DNA of 64,000 bases. Source: Xylocopa sonorina. Its lineage: Eukaryota > Arthropoda > Insecta > Hymenoptera > Apidae. Made by a program: the position numbers and the translations under genes. The notes beneath the pieces were generated by a model that searched no databases, was not told the origin of the DNA, and was given only the letters and a program-made list of their open reading frames with translations. Where the stretch lies: positions 11,808,001 through 11,872,000 of the forward strand of contig NC_135195.1 of the NCBI RefSeq assembly GCF_050948175.1, in the 5' to 3' direction. Of this stretch, positions 40,201 to 51,900 are shown one piece after another. How positions within the stretch are numbered: position 1 is the stretch's first letter; each line of letters begins with the position of its first letter.

Positions 40201-43200
40201 TTAATTTAATGTAAAGTTCATTCGAAATTTATAGCATTCGAAACGAAACGCTGGAAAAGGTGCAGTTGCAAAGTAAAAGCTGATTCGATCGATCTAACTA
40301 TTTAAAGAGATGATACAATTTGTCCAAGTTCCGAATTCTTCCAAAGAGCACTGAGCGCGAGGTAAACGACCCAGTTACCAGAGACACCGAATTTACAAAT
40401 TAATTTGTACACATGTTCTAAAGTAGGTGTCGCGAGGACGCAGTCTTAATTTTAAGTTTTACTCGAAAGACATACTTCCAAACTAATTACCAACTGGGAT
40501 TAAATTACGAAGAAACAGCAATTACGATGAAACTTTCTCACGCGCCGCCGTGTACATGCAAAACTTTAATCCTCTCGTTTTTTCCATTAACAGGCTATGA
40601 ATTCCATTTAACGCCGTAGTATTCATACACCTGCAATCTCGCTTAATTGGTTCGTTAGGCAGTTACAAATACCATTAATTAATCGTAAAGGAACACTCTG
40701 ATTCGTTGAAGGTACTCACCAAAGGGCCAGCTGATAATGCAGGATCGCACGATTCGGCTGGGAGGTGTCGCGCAGGAAGTTGGCGAAGTTGTAATGCATC
40801 TTGGCGTTGTGGGGTAGCGATCGCAGGCCCGCCCTGAGAACAATCCGATTCGAGGTCAGAACACGCCATTACGTAAGAAAGTAATAATTCTGAAATTATT
40901 GGTTCAACATTTACTTTCTCCAATTCTCTCGATGTAATAAAACTACGAACGCACTATGGCCACACTTTATATACCCGCACTTTTGCAACCCTCCAAGTGA
41001 TGTTTGCTCGTTATAGCTGTAGTGTTCAGCGAACAACTTCACAAATTTCTTTGGAAATTCGTTTCGCGAGAAATGTTGTGGGGTACCCAGTAAATTTCTT
41101 GGCGACAAATATTCATAAATTCCCAGCGTGTCCCATGAAACGCGATGCACTTCGAAAACGTTCAATTTCGGTTGAAATTGTTGGCCCGTGAATACCAAGA
41201 TGAAATTCGTACCTCGTTTTCGATTGCAACGAAAGAAACGTGGCGCTGAATATTGCGAACATTCTCACCTACTCCTTCGTTGTCCATTTCTCGAGTTACC
41301 AGACAAATAATTGTGCAATTCATGTACTCTTCATACGATCAAGGTATTACAGTATTTATTGGAGTTATCGCAAAAGGAGAACGTTTTCGAATTATTTAAA
41401 TATTTGGTATAAATGACAAACCTGAGCAAAGTTTCCCTGGACGTCCAGTCTCTGTTTCGGAGCACCGTCTTGTAGCAGCCCAGGAGTAGAAGTAGAACGA
41501 TTCCCGTCGTGATCAGACTTCTTCTGCGCGGAATGGCCGTCCAGCTGATCTGCATCCCATACACGATCAGAAGGATCCATCCGACACTGGAAAAATTGTA
41601 TATTTGTGTTCTACGACTCTTCTTTCCATACTTAATCCTTTCTTTTTGTAGTAGATATTTTGAAATTTGAAATTCCTCTAGGAGGAGTCACTTTCTTCTG
41701 TGCATGGAACAGTAACGTGTGACGGTGGACTGTTTAATTACCTGGGCATGTACAGTACTCGTTCCGCAACAACGAATCCAACGGTAATAAAAAGATTGGA
41801 TGCGGGCAGGAACGGCAGTACCAGGAACATCCAACCAAGAAGAAGAGGCGGATGCCTCTGTTGCTGAAAATGAAACGCAGGTTGCTGTGTTAGACGTGAT
41901 GAAAACCGTTCCGCCTTGCTACGAAATTGCTCTGCGTTCCCGCGGAATGTCGTGTCAGCCACTAACCGCGTATTAAATAAACTTTCAGCGAGCAAAGAAC
42001 GCGCGCAACGCGCTCGCATACCGCTTCTGTTTCGTGTTCTCCACCGAGCCCTGGGGAACCTCCACTTTTCATAAATGTTCGAGGGTAGTTTTGGATTTTT
42101 GAGCAATTATCTATGGAGGATCAGAAACAAGGATCGATCAGCTAAGTCTCAATAATCTATCGTCGGTCAACCGCTTCTTTTCCATCCTCACGCGTTTCCA
42201 GAAGCAGGATCTCCGCTGGTTCCTCTCGTTTTCCTGTTATTTTAAATTTTGAATTTTATGCGTGACCTGAGACCGCTATACCAATCTGGAGGGTGAAACC
42301 GTAGGCGGTTCGCATTTTGAATTCCGGGCGTGAGAAGAGAAAAATACACGGGAAAATCTTGGTAGATCGTGCAGACTGATGGGTGAGCAAAAAAATTTAA
42401 ATTCGTGCCAGAAGTTTACTCGTTCCTTTCGCTTCGTAAACGCGCGAAACTGCCATTCGATTTTTGCAAGCTTCGCATAAACAGTGCCTCGATACTGAAA
42501 CTGTCCTAATTACGAATATGCAGAAGCGTCCTGAACGAACGTACAGTTAAAGGATATCGACAAAGCGGAATGAAACTTTGTGTGAAAAATGCGAAGCAGT
42601 TCCTGCGTTATTAAAAAAAAAAAAGAGAAGAAAAATAAATAAACAGGAGCGAGTGGTCCGCGCGCAATCGTCGACTGACTGGAACAAGGGAGCACTTAAT
42701 CAAAAACGATGAATGCAGAAATGGAAACGAAGATTATCGCGGAATGAAAGTCAACGTTGACATAAAAAATGGAGAGACATTATTTGGCGATATTTCAATC
42801 GATAACACAATGGCGTGCGTGGTGGGGAGTGATAAACTGTCCACTGCAGAACTACCTGCGAAAATACCTGAAGCGCACAATGAAGCGCATCGAAATGAAC
42901 GACCCTCGGGCGATAAATCGTTTTTCATTTCGGATTTGCTTGTTTTTGCTTTTTTTTTTTTTGTTCAGCGGCATCGAAAGGCGGTACAAGACACCTATAA
43001 AAACTGTAATGTATCGACGCTGCACAAATCAAATGTCGAAGAAATACATTGCAGTCTGCAAGACAGAGGCGCAAAAGTTCGTCGCGAAATATATGAACGA
43101 TGAATTTCGTAGAGACGCGATATCATCAAATATTTAATAAGACACAAATGAACAACAGTTTCATTTGAAAGAGGAATTGGTACAGTAAAATCGAAGGGCA

Positions 43201-46200
43201 AACTTTAAGTAGTGCCATCAGTCTAAAACAGATTAATCACTTAAATAAATCCAACGAGACACAGTGGAACGTATTACAATCAAGAGGGAAACTTCGTCGC
43301 ACGATTCAGACGTAAATCAGGCAGCGAGTTTTGTCAGACGACCCGCTCGAACGGGAAGTTCCACTGATTCCGAAGGTAGCGACGAATCTGCCGCAGCTGT
43401 TGAAGCACACGATACGAGGCTACAGGATGAAAACAAAGCGTTCCGTTGAACAGAAGGAGGTAGCCTAAAGTAGAATCCGCCGCAGCTACAGATAGCAATT
43501 CCAACACGAGTACCACGGTAAATAGGTCTGGCGATGAATGTACTCACGTATAGATTTGAATAGCCGACGTTTGGAGATGACAATTCAGACGTCGAGCATT
43601 CGATTATTTTGACAAATTGATGAAAAATTACGGCAGTTCGTATCAGGGAATCGATCGAGCGCGTCGTCACTGAAGTACAACGGAACCGTCTCGAAGTGGA
43701 TCCTCGAGGAAACGTCGAGATGACTGACGAGGAGTAATGACGTCGCTGAAGAGAAAGCAAAGCGTCATCGTCCATGGAACACGCGTTACAAGCGATGCAC
43801 GGCCAAATTTCGCTGTCCGATTTAAGCGTCGAAAGTTTCCGCGAGAATGATGAATTGCAGAAGTTGGCGCATACGAGCGCGAGTGAAACAGGATCGAAAC
43901 GAGGCGAGATTTAGGGGAACAATACGGGATGGAGGCGGATGGCGCGAGCCGCCATCCAGAGCAGGGCAATTAATCGAAGACAAGGAACCGGAGGCCACCT
44001 CCGCGACGAAGATTCGAACCGCTTTGAATAGCGGGACAACGGGCGAAGCTCGCCGTGCGGACGTGGATGAAAATCCAGTTACATCCCCGTTTACGCGGCG
44101 TGCCTTATTAATTGGTCAGCTAACGAACGATATAGACAACCATCGACACACGACGGTCGAACACGCGAGAGAAGTAACGTTCAAGTTTCCAGCTTTGCGA
44201 AGGAACGCTAATTGTTGCGTACGTGTAAAACCTTTATCGAGAGGTTACGTGTACCTCTCGCACACCGATTCACCCTTCGCGGACGTGGCTCGACGAACAA
44301 ACCGAACTCGAACTTTGTCCCACGTGTTTTGTCCCAAGACAAGGGCAAACATCTGCGGGGGAAAGTTTGCGAACTGGACGGATGGTTAATTCCAGTGGAA
44401 CATTTCCCAGTGGAACACCTTCCGGGCGGTTGATATAGTCTAAGGTACAATTAACCAAGCCAATAGTTACCAATCGAGAACAATTACCTTGACGTGTACA
44501 CGCGCGAATTCAAAATTGACCTCGAAATTCACGAGTTACCAGAAAAATGCAGAGGAGGACATCGAGGAAGGAACAAAAGGGGATATATATATAGTCACGG
44601 GGTGAAATAAGGAGGGCAATTGGGAAAATGTTGCAAAGGGTGCAGAGACGAATACAGAGAAACGTAGGGAACTCGATCAAGGATGGAGAACGAGTACAAA
44701 ACAGAAGATAGAGAATACTTGGAGAAAGTGGCGCAGAAAAATGTGCAGAGCACGGGATACAGAGTAGTTTACGGGAAAGGGTATGGACAGAGGAATAGGG
44801 ACACGAATCGATTCGCATCAGTTTGAGCTTGCTAACCTACGCTGGCCATCCGCATCCCTTAAACAGCATTCAGATGTAAATATGGGCGGAACGAGTATTC
44901 CTTCGACCGTTCCAATGACTCCAGAGTCCTGAGAGTGTACACGGGCCTCTGAGCAACGAGAAAGAAATCACAGAGTCAGTCGAACGGGCCTTTGTTCCGT
45001 GTTCCTTGAACGAGATCATCCAGCGAAATGGGCGGAGAAATTCTGAACGGTGAATTCGTAAAGAAAGTGCAACCTAGTTTCGACGAGTTTGGAAAACCGC
45101 CGGCAGAAGTCGCGAATGGAAACAAGTCGCTTGTCTCTGCGTCCTCGAAGCACTGGCGTCCTCGATGAAAATGATCAAACAGGGTGGAGGTCCATTTTCT
45201 TCGAAATTCGTTTCGATGGAAGCCGTGATTGACGATTTATGCAAGATTCGTAGATCTATTTTTCTATTTACACCTTCTTGCAGTGCAAAAGGTAACGAAG
45301 TTGCGAACGTGCGCGATATATCGATCGTGGATGAATCGAAGCTGTACGATTCTGCGTTCGACTTCGATCGATTCGAATATCCGGTAAACTTGTCTCGCGA
45401 GAGTAACGAGATTATATATTCTACACTTTTCGATACTGTTCGTTTATTATTTAATGTGCGTTGTATTTGTTAATGATTTATCGTTGTAATTTATTTCGAG
45501 GGCGCGCGTTGTGGAGAAAAAATAAATATCGATCATTTAACCCCCGATGCTATTAGTCTTCGTTAATGTTAATTAACGATGTCGTATAATGAACGATGCA
45601 TACTGATATATTAAAGCCCATACATTTCATACGTCGTGTAATACTTCCATTAATTAGTTGATGCAAGTATTTAGCGGTTGAACCGCATAAACAAACGGAT
45701 TAATTGAATCGGGTTGATACGCCCGACAAAAATAGAATAATATATGGCATGGTATGAAAATTCGCGAATAAATATTACCCTTGATTCTATAAAATTATAG
45801 CATTGGAACGCGTAATTAATCCAATACTTACCACAGTCACTTAACCGCAACGCTTTCGATGACAATTTCCGTCTCATCAAGCATAATTATCGCTCGCGGA
45901 AATTCCAACGTTTTGATACAAATCGCGGACAGTTATTTTGTCAATACGATTAAAATCACCTTAATTCCAACGTGAAACGTTCGATTCATTACAGCCTATG
46001 CCCGTCGAACCTCCATCGAGGCACTTTTCTATCAATCGGGCTCGCAATCTATCGCGACCCCTTTCACCCTTCTTTCACCTCTCGTGCCAAAATTACTCGT
46101 CACGTTTGTCGCGAACAGCGCGGGTAAATAAGCGCGAGGAAAAAAAGAGGACGAACAGACGAGGAAACGATTACCAGATAGGAAATGAGCAAACGCGAGA

Positions 46201-48910
46201 CAGCAGCGGCCAGTTGTCGTCCCGTGTTCCAAAGATGTGTTAGGCGCGAATCAATTTCGGGCCAGCAGCTTCGTGATCAGCGGCTATATGCGTTTCCTGG
46301 TTCCAGCGGGCTCGACGAGACAAACGGGGAAATTACTGTCCGGCGTATTTGCATATCTCCGTAAAACCATCGCGAGCTTCTAACCACGTCCAACCAACGA
46401 AACGCGCGGCAGTTCATTTTCAAAAGTATCCTCGATTTATCGAAGGATTGCGTTCGACGAATCGCAATTAATCGCCATTCATTCTGTTTTCAAACTTTAA
46501 TTTCGTCAGAATTCCTCTCTAATTTTTATTCCCCTCATCTGGTGTTCCTCTTTACTCTCGCGAAAGTATCGATGTTTCGACGCGAGCTCCATCAACTTTT
46601 TCACGGTGTTCCTTGAAATTTTTATACCGCAAGGAGAGGAAAATATGTTTTTCATTGCACGCGTATATTCATTAAGAGCGAACTAGATTTATGTTTGATA
46701 AAACATTCTGAAAACTCGAGCACCGTCTGCAAACAGGGAACCGAATCGCTGGCTTCGTTCCCATGGGGAAAATAAACAGCGGAACATTTAACAATCATCC
46801 GCGATAAAATTATTGCTCGGGCATATTTTACTCGCATTTGAAATATTGCGTCAAGTTCGACACCGTACAGCGTATTCTATAAACCGCGAGCGAATTCACT
46901 GCACGCGAATAAAAATAATAATACGGGACTGATTGCTTTCCCTTATGTTTCACAATTTATATCGTATTTTTATCGAGCGTACCAATAAAACGATTTCATA
47001 TAAATACTTTTACGATAGCATCGCTCGCTAAAAACTGGCGACAAGAATCTTTACTTCTGGCATTTACATCGTTTACCGGTTCACGTTCTGAAACGTAGGA
47101 GAAAATAGTAATAACAATAAAACGAAGCGCCTAAACCCGACAGTCGACCGACGGAAATCCATTTGTCGATCAAGCAAGGGTTCCCCTGGCAACGTTTCCC
47201 TGAGACTCGACATTCGCGTCACGAAACGTCTCCCTCTGACTTGCCGCGAAAGTGTGTCAAAGATGTGCGGTGAACGCGGACAATACAGCGTCGAGGGTAA
47301 CGCCTGAAGGCGTTATTACAGAAACGCTCCAAGAATCGGATGTTGGCCGCAAAGATTATCGCGACGATGACGAAAGAGGACGGGGCGTTGTTCCTGCGAG
47401 GAGACATCCGCCTGCGGTTCCATCAGCTCCTATTCTACGACCCTACAGCGCCCTGATCGCCCTAACTGCCACTCTCGTGGCGACCAAGAAGGGTGCGCGA
47501 TGGAAACCCGTCCGTGGGTAGGGCGAGAGTTAAAACCACGGATATGGCTTAGTTCGAGAAAAGTGGCCACGCGAATGTCGACGTCTAGATGGGTCATTAC
47601 GCTGAACGTTCATCCCTGTTAACGATCTCGAGACTCTGAGCTGTGGCCAGATTCCGTTGCTGAAAATTTGACATTGGTATCCGTGGAATTCCGTCTCTGC
47701 TACGTCGAACGTTGGAAATTGCACTGTGATCGATATTCAATACCTGATATCGCGATAGAGCAAACGTGTGTACAAGGTAAAGGACGACGTTGAGTCTTTA
47801 ACTCGAATCTGCGATCTTTGCTCGGCGGTGCGCCCTTTCCTCGCCCAAGGAGGATAGACAGAAATGGTTTGAACGACCCGGACCACAGTTCGGTCGTCGA
47901 CATCGTGAAAGTTTCTTTACGACTTTCGAGGCAAGTGGAACTTTATGATAGACCGGCCCATCCGCGGGGGCTGCGCGGAACTTTGCGGTTCGTTGCTAGG
48001 GGTAGATTCGTGGTCGAAACGTTTAGCGACGGAATGACTCCATGCGGACGATAACCGGTCGTTTAACTTTGCTTGTTGTTACGTGCGCGCAGTTGGGTGA
48101 CCGCGTTCAACATCGACAACGGGGGCCCAATTAGCCCCTAACTTTCTTTTCGCTCGCGCGTAGGCCAGCCTAGCCGGGGGTGAACACGGTGCCAGCGACC
48201 GGTGGATGTTATTAATTTCGCGCGATTAATCGCTGGCACAAACGAGAACGACCTAATCTCGTTACGTCGCAGTTTAAGGGTATTAGAGGAACAGCTGATG
48301 GCGGAACGCTCGCGGTGCTGCGGTCGCCTCGCGGCGAACGGTCCCGGGAAAAATTGGACGCGCGCGATGGAAGCTTGAAATTTACGCGCGCCGGAAATTT
48401 TAACGAGCTCTTCCGGGGATGGAGTTGTCGGCTGCGAAATTGTATTTTTATACGAGAATATTATAGTTCTGTCTACGGCGGGAGAGTTTTTGATGTTACA
48501 TTTTCGTTGCTGTACTCTGATCGTGTATTTCAGATGCAAGTGGAAATCGTTTGAAAACAAGAAACGATTCATCAATTCTTATAAAAATTGTTTGAACTGT
48601 GAAATAGGCTAGAATCGAACGATCGACGCGTGTAAACGTTTCTCTTGTAAAATCTTGAACCATCGTTTACCACGTAATGGACGATGATCGTAATCGATCG
48701 CACAGAGAGTACGGTTTTACCTCGAAATCCGTGAAGGCCTTGTAAGTGAGGATCAGGCAGCCGCCGAAGAACAGACAGGTGGCCAGATTTCTGGTGTCCG
48801 CCAACGAGGCGACCAAAGGAACGGATCCCATCTGCCAGTCGTGCGACAGCGTCGCTGGACAGAGGAGCAACCAGCAGTTCAACGCCGCCAGGTAGCAGAA
48901 CGTCAATAAT
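22069..48910 (-). CDS. Tmtc1: Tmtc1 (protein O-mannosyltransferase TMTC1), partial, seven exons
   Basis: Joined exons on the minus strand: 48910-48721, 41863-41742, 41586-41422, 40833-40720, 24167-24027, 22588-22389 and 22204-22069. All six introns are GT-AG and all junctions keep frame (phases 0, 2, 2, 2, 2, 1), giving 355 residues. Seen in order: DUF1736-type segment (residues about 1-63), two membrane segments ending in AERVLYMPS, one more membrane segment, the linker NRDWTSRETLLR, then about six TPR units. NAKMHYNFANFLRD and NNLGTLT match TMTC1 rather than TMTC2, 3 or 4. Known of the family: ER-resident enzymes that O-mannosylate cadherin-type domains, with the catalytic acidic motif in the N-terminal part. 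That part and the expected C-terminal TPRs are not visible here, so the gene is incomplete at both ends. Spread over about 27 kb. Confidence 0.95.
22205..22388 (-). other. Tmtc1 intron F/G (184 bp)
   Basis: Phase 1 GT-AG intron, donor GTAAGCGA and acceptor TTTCTCCAG. Nothing else seen in it. Confidence 0.9.
22389..22588 (-). CDS. Tmtc1: Tmtc1 exon F: third to fifth TPR units
   Basis: 200 bp. The acceptor is CGTTTGTCAG and the donor CAGAATG/GTAAGCGA. It encodes KTNRTEECIRMLQKCVSLDP (rest of TPR 3), AYTPAYLVLARLA with LLRHVVRLQP (a short TPR 4) and RSPDHLAEYASWLYQN (first helix of TPR 5). The middle unit diverges from vertebrate TMTC1 but keeps the helix-turn-helix spacing and the closing proline. 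It ends in phase 1 and is completed by exon G. Confidence 0.93.
22589..24026 (-). other. Tmtc1 intron E/F (1438 bp)
   Basis: Phase 2 intron, donor GTTAGTAG and acceptor TTTGTCAG. It contains a 16-bp direct repeat at 23389 and 23422. No coding content recognised. Confidence 0.9.
23389..23437. repeat. 16-bp AT-rich direct repeat, 33-bp spacing
   Basis: AATTAAACTTTAATTT occurs exactly at 23389-23404 and 23422-23437. Each copy is a near palindrome. It lies inside a Tmtc1 intron; the TTAAT-type cores resemble homeodomain sites, but that is only suggestive. Confidence 0.6.
24027..24167 (-). CDS. Tmtc1: Tmtc1 exon E: second TPR and start of third
   Basis: 141 bp, phase 2 at both ends. The acceptor is TTGATTATAG and the donor CTACAG/GTTAGTAG. 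It encodes LWPTYASAHNNLGTLT followed by a short TPR (VGDQAEQHFLAAIHAQP) and the first helix of the next unit (GHVNAHYNLGQLY). The shortened second TPR is shared with vertebrate TMTC1. The open frame continues into both introns without coding meaning. A plus-strand hammerhead element begins about 200 bp upstream of the acceptor, in the intron. Confidence 0.95.
24366..24389. repeat. Outer inverted repeat, left arm
   Basis: 24 bp, perfect reverse complement of 24823-24846. Confidence 0.9.
24483..24551 (+). ncRNA. Hammerhead ribozyme (type III arrangement) with kissing loops
   Basis: Elements in order: putative cleavage triplet ATA (24486-24488); stem I TAAGGC/GCCTTA (24489-24494 with 24510-24515, six perfect pairs); core CTGATGA (24516-24522); stem II GTCC/GGAC (24523-24526 with 24540-24543); GAAA (24544-24547). 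Loop I holds CTGCTAG (24500-24506) and loop II holds CTAGCAG (24528-24534), exact reverse complements, so a 7-bp loop-loop contact is possible; natural hammerheads need such a tertiary contact for speed. Stem III is weak: U-A, then an A/C mismatch, C-G, G-U and A-U. Cleavage would follow 24488. It lies in an inverted-repeat element and is antisense to Tmtc1, so it would act only in plus-strand RNA. Activity is not shown; the mismatch may have impaired it. Confidence 0.8.
24595..24640. repeat. Inner inverted repeat, left arm
   Basis: 46 bp, pairs with 24772-24817 with three mismatches. Confidence 0.9.
24772..24817. repeat. Inner inverted repeat, right arm
   Basis: 46 bp, pairs with 24595-24640 with three mismatches. 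Confidence 0.9.
24823..24846. repeat. Outer inverted repeat, right arm
   Basis: 24 bp, perfect reverse complement of 24366-24389. Confidence 0.9.
28049..28340. repeat. T-rich low-complexity tract
   Basis: Nearly 300 bp dominated by T runs with scattered C, G and short words such as TTCGTTTTCG. It has no repeat unit and lies inside the large Tmtc1 intron. Confidence 0.75.
35040..35170. repeat. Pyrimidine-rich tract
   Basis: Plus strand mainly C and T (CCACCCTCTCTCTACGTCTC and similar). Together with the purine-rich stretch near 35490-35640 it gives opposite-sign asymmetry within 600 bp. Confidence 0.65.
40720..40833 (-). CDS. Tmtc1: Tmtc1 exon D: first TPR unit
   Basis: 114 bp, phase 2 at both ends. 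The acceptor is GTTCTCAG and the donor CTTTG/GTGAGTAC. It encodes AGLRSLPHNAKMHYNFANF and then LRDTSQPNRAILHYQLAL, a full TPR unit. Human TMTC1 reads SGVQTLPHNAKVHYNYANF at the same place, which is the clearest single indication of TMTC1 identity. The following intron is 16.6 kb. Confidence 0.96.
40834..41421 (-). other. Tmtc1 intron C/D (588 bp)
   Basis: Phase 2 intron, donor GTTTGTCA and acceptor GTTCTCAG. No other feature seen. Confidence 0.9.
41422..41586 (-). CDS. Tmtc1: Tmtc1 exon C: last membrane segment and linker to TPRs
   Basis: 165 bp, a multiple of three, phase 2 at both ends. The acceptor is TTTTTCCAG and the donor CTCAG/GTTTGTCA. It encodes the end of one membrane segment (SVGWILLIVYG, aligned with human SMGYCILFVHG), a basic loop (IPRRRS), the membrane segment LITTGIVLLLLLGCYKT and the conserved linker NRDWTSRETLL that leads into the TPR domain. 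The donor is a weaker GTTTGT type. Confidence 0.96.
41587..41741 (-). other. Tmtc1 intron B/C (155 bp)
   Basis: Phase 2 intron, donor GTAATTAA and acceptor TTTTTCCAG. No other feature seen. Confidence 0.92.
41742..41863 (-). CDS. Tmtc1: Tmtc1 exon B: membrane segments and AERVLYMPS motif
   Basis: 122 bp. The acceptor is CATTTTCAG and the donor CCCAG/GTAATTAA. It starts in phase 0, matching the end of exon A, and encodes 40 residues plus two bases. The hydrophobic segment LLLGWMFLVLPFLPASNLF is followed by GFVVAERVLYMP, the most conserved stretch of TMTC proteins; the Ser of the MPS motif is split across the next intron. The intron separating it from exon C is only 155 bp. Confidence 0.96.
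41864..48720 (-). other. Tmtc1 intron A/B (6.9 kb)
   Basis: Phase 0 intron, donor GTAAAACC and acceptor CATTTTCAG. It contains short poly(A/T) runs (42611, 42950) and a GC-richer block 43260-44400 with long open frames in several phases. I recognise no gene in it. Confidence 0.88.
48721..48910 (-). CDS. Tmtc1: Tmtc1 exon A: DUF1736 region
   Basis: 190 bp. The acceptor is TTTCATTTCAG and the donor GAG/GTAAAACC. The exon begins with the last base of a split codon and then encodes 63 residues, ending on a complete codon. It contains NCWLLLCPATLSHDWQMG followed by SVPLVASLADTRNLAT, the core of the DUF1736 region found in all TMTC proteins, with hydrophobic stretches on both sides. It aligns with the human TMTC1 segment containing WLLLAPVTLCYDWQVG. 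The preceding exon must supply two bases of a codon; I could not find it in the 15 kb upstream. Confidence 0.95.
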
Positions 48911-51900
48911 CTGAAATGAAAAAGCGCGAAACGTTCCGGTTAACGACGTCGATACGTGCGTGGATCGAAATCGATCCAGGCAAAACGAGCAAAAGCGTAA
49001 CATTGATATTTCGAGGGAAAGAGTGCCGCTTTTGCACGTTTTTCCGTGGAATAATCGCATTTCCCCCCCGCGACGCCCCACGCTTCTGGCACGTACACGG
49101 CTTATTACTATCCGAATCCGTCAATCACGTGTCAATGGAGTGCTCCGTCGAACGTGTCAAATTCAGGTCCCCTAAGAGTGCGTTAAATAGCACATTTTGC
49201 TTCCTCCACTTTCTTTTTTTTTTTTTTTTAACGCTGATATACATCGTCGCGTGATATTTAAACGCTCAGAAATGCGTTTTACAAGTAAATGTCGCGTTGG
49301 TCTTCGATCATTTCGGAAAAAGGTGCCCTTCGTCCTGAGTTAATAGTTCGCGCAAACACAGAACGGATCGATTGCCGTCTCATTATAACGACCAAGTTAC
49401 GCGCATTCTTTCGCCGAGCTCTCATCGTTCGAATTGCACAGGCACAAAGCAGGATCGATTTCGACCAATATTCAAAGTGTCCTCGACTCGCGGATGCATT
49501 AAATACTCGTGGCTCGTGTTCCCGACGTTCCACTCAAGCAATTGCCGTCGATACTTGCGCGACCGCACAATTTAATCGTTCCTCTGTCCACGCACAAATC
49601 GAAATTCCCCGTGACGATATAACCGGTGGCCTAAACTCAATTCTACCTTCGTCGATTTTTCCACGCCCAGGGCGGGGCTGTTAACAAAATCGACTGCTCG
49701 CGCCCAGCTGGTAACAATCTGGTAGATTGAATCGGGAACTTTTAATCAGTTCAACGATAAGAACGTGGAGCCGTGCAGGGGAAAGACACGCTTAACTCTT
49801 TTGGCTCGCGAGAAAGTTTCCCGGGCTCTTTCACGGTCTTATAAATTACTATAGGTATTTTCTGAGATAGCTTCGAGTTTTTTCGTTCATCGATCGAAGT
49901 TCAAACTGAACGCATCATTATATCATCCGCCTAGTAGTTGTAGGCCACCACTGTTTCGGTTTCTTTAGGTTCATAACAGACTCTAGGTTCCAATATTTCT
50001 TCAATTTCAATATCTCAAACACGTGTCCCATTATAACTTTATTATTCCATAGAAACAGAGAGTTCAAACGAACAGACCAAATGCTCGAGCAACCCTCTAT
50101 CGACATGGCTGAGGTCAATCGCACGGCCCATTCACCGGACCGCAGAGGGATCGTACTCCAAGGGCCAAACCTTCGTCATAAACCTGTCGTTGGCGCCACC
50201 CTCCTTGTTGCAAGGAAGGTCGCTGACCCCTACTCGAAATATTAACGAGAAAGAGAGTCGAAGCTTAAAGGCAAGCTTGGCGTAATTCCACCTCTGCTCG
50301 CGTCGAGCAGCGGCGTCCCCGTAAATTCTTCGCGCCCTTTAATTTCTTTGTCCCTTCGCACCGAGTAAATTGGTCGACGATGCTCGACGGGAATAGGGAA
50401 TACTCGCAGCCGGTATTGTTCGACTGGCGGCGACGTTGAAGAGGTCGAACGACGCCGCTGAAGAGCCGGTCTCGAATGCTGACGCGGTGCTTCCATTTAC
50501 CCGCTATCAGCAACCGCCGATATAATCACCGATATAATGGCCGGGGCGTCCCGTGGCAAAGCATCTCAGCCATCTTCGAGGAGTATGGCCCCGGTGTATC
50601 GCCGCGCCTACGAGCAGCTTACTCGGCAAGTCTATTGTTTGACGTGCAGAAGCGGACGTGCGGCCGACGCGCCGTTAAATATTCACCCTGTTTCTGGAGT
50701 CCGTTAATCCGGCCACTCTATGCTACTCTCTAATTGTCATCCCCGCTCGACTGCGGCATTAGTGGAATTGAAAATCGGTTGGTGTCATTGGTCGACGTCG
50801 ATGAACTAGCGTTACTTTCACTTCGTTGTAATCAGACTAATTTTAAGTAACTTGTTATGAATATTGAACTTAACGTGTCCCCATTTGTATACCACGCGAA
50901 GCATTCACAGTTAATGATTTTCACCCATGCTCCACTCGCCTTCGGGATTTAATAATACCTCGCAGTAAACCGCATAATGTGTACGACAAAGCACGTTGCA
51001 CTGAAACGCGAAGGTACGTAATTAGTCGCATTAACGAAGAACTACGAAAATGTGAAAGGAAGAGAGCGATAGTGTGTGACAGCTGGAAAATATAAACATA
51101 ACGAGCGCAAAGTGATATTGTTCCTTTTCTAGTTACTTTCTCGCGTACGCAAAGAGCAATGTGTAACATTTGCCGCATTCGCCTCACGTACATGTATACG
51201 CACGCGTGCACGTTGGCTCAACAATAGTACGTCGCCGGTATTTGTTTTAAAAGAGCCTTACTCTGGATTATTAACACCGTACGGGCGAGTGTTTCGCGTT
51301 GCCTCCTCTCATTGAAAGAGAAATATTCGTGGCGCAGGAAACACGCCACGAAACGTGTAGCTCGTCATTTTTGCATTGCAAATACAATGCGCGGGCTTGC
51401 AATTGAACTCGTTACGTCTTCGCCAGTACTTTACGCTGCAGTAACATCCCGTTACCATCATCAACGCGACAGTCGTGCATCCGCTAATAAAAACCAATCA
51501 ACATTGAATATTTCTATATAACAAAATTGAAAACGACCAAACTCTTTCCCTTCACTCGTAGAAATCCGTTGAAGCGAGGGCATCGAACCTACTTCTAAAG
51601 TGTACTAAGTTTCCATCACAAGAAAACTTCCGTGGGTCCGTACATTCATAAGTTCTCGGTTAGTTTTCAACTCTCGGTACAGAACTTTTGACTCAACCGT
51701 ACACGTCCGTACGTGTACTTAAAATTGATGGCGCTATGTATAGCGCGTCGTAAGTCTCCTTCAGTCTAAAATAAAAAGAAGAGGGAACAATTGTGCGTCC
51801 TTCGGTGAACGAAGTCGACGCAAGCTGTAATTCCCCGTCTGGAAACGGGAATATCTGAAAGGAGGCCCGTCGATTTTCAACGGGCATTAATTTATCCGTA

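Larger units (their letters stand above)
24168..40719 (-). other. Tmtc1 large intron D/E (16.6 kb)
   Basis: Phase 2 intron with donor GTGAGTAC at the 40719 end and acceptor TTGATTATAG at 24168. It holds the hammerhead inverted-repeat element at 24366-24846, a T-rich tract at 28049-28340, pyrimidine-rich (35040-35170) and purine-rich (35490-35640) tracts, and otherwise no feature I can support. Two adjacent open frames at 36457-36807 and 36807-37103 have no recognisable similarity. Confidence 0.85.

Noticed and set aside
48572..49081. 169-codon minus-strand frame around Tmtc1 exon A
   Set aside because: It is in a different frame from the exon; only 48721-48910 in the TMTC frame is coding.
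49918..50124. Minus-strand frames with peptides such as EIEEILEPRVCYEPKE
   Set aside because: Short, no acceptor or donor of adequate quality, and a stop directly upstream; treated as chance.
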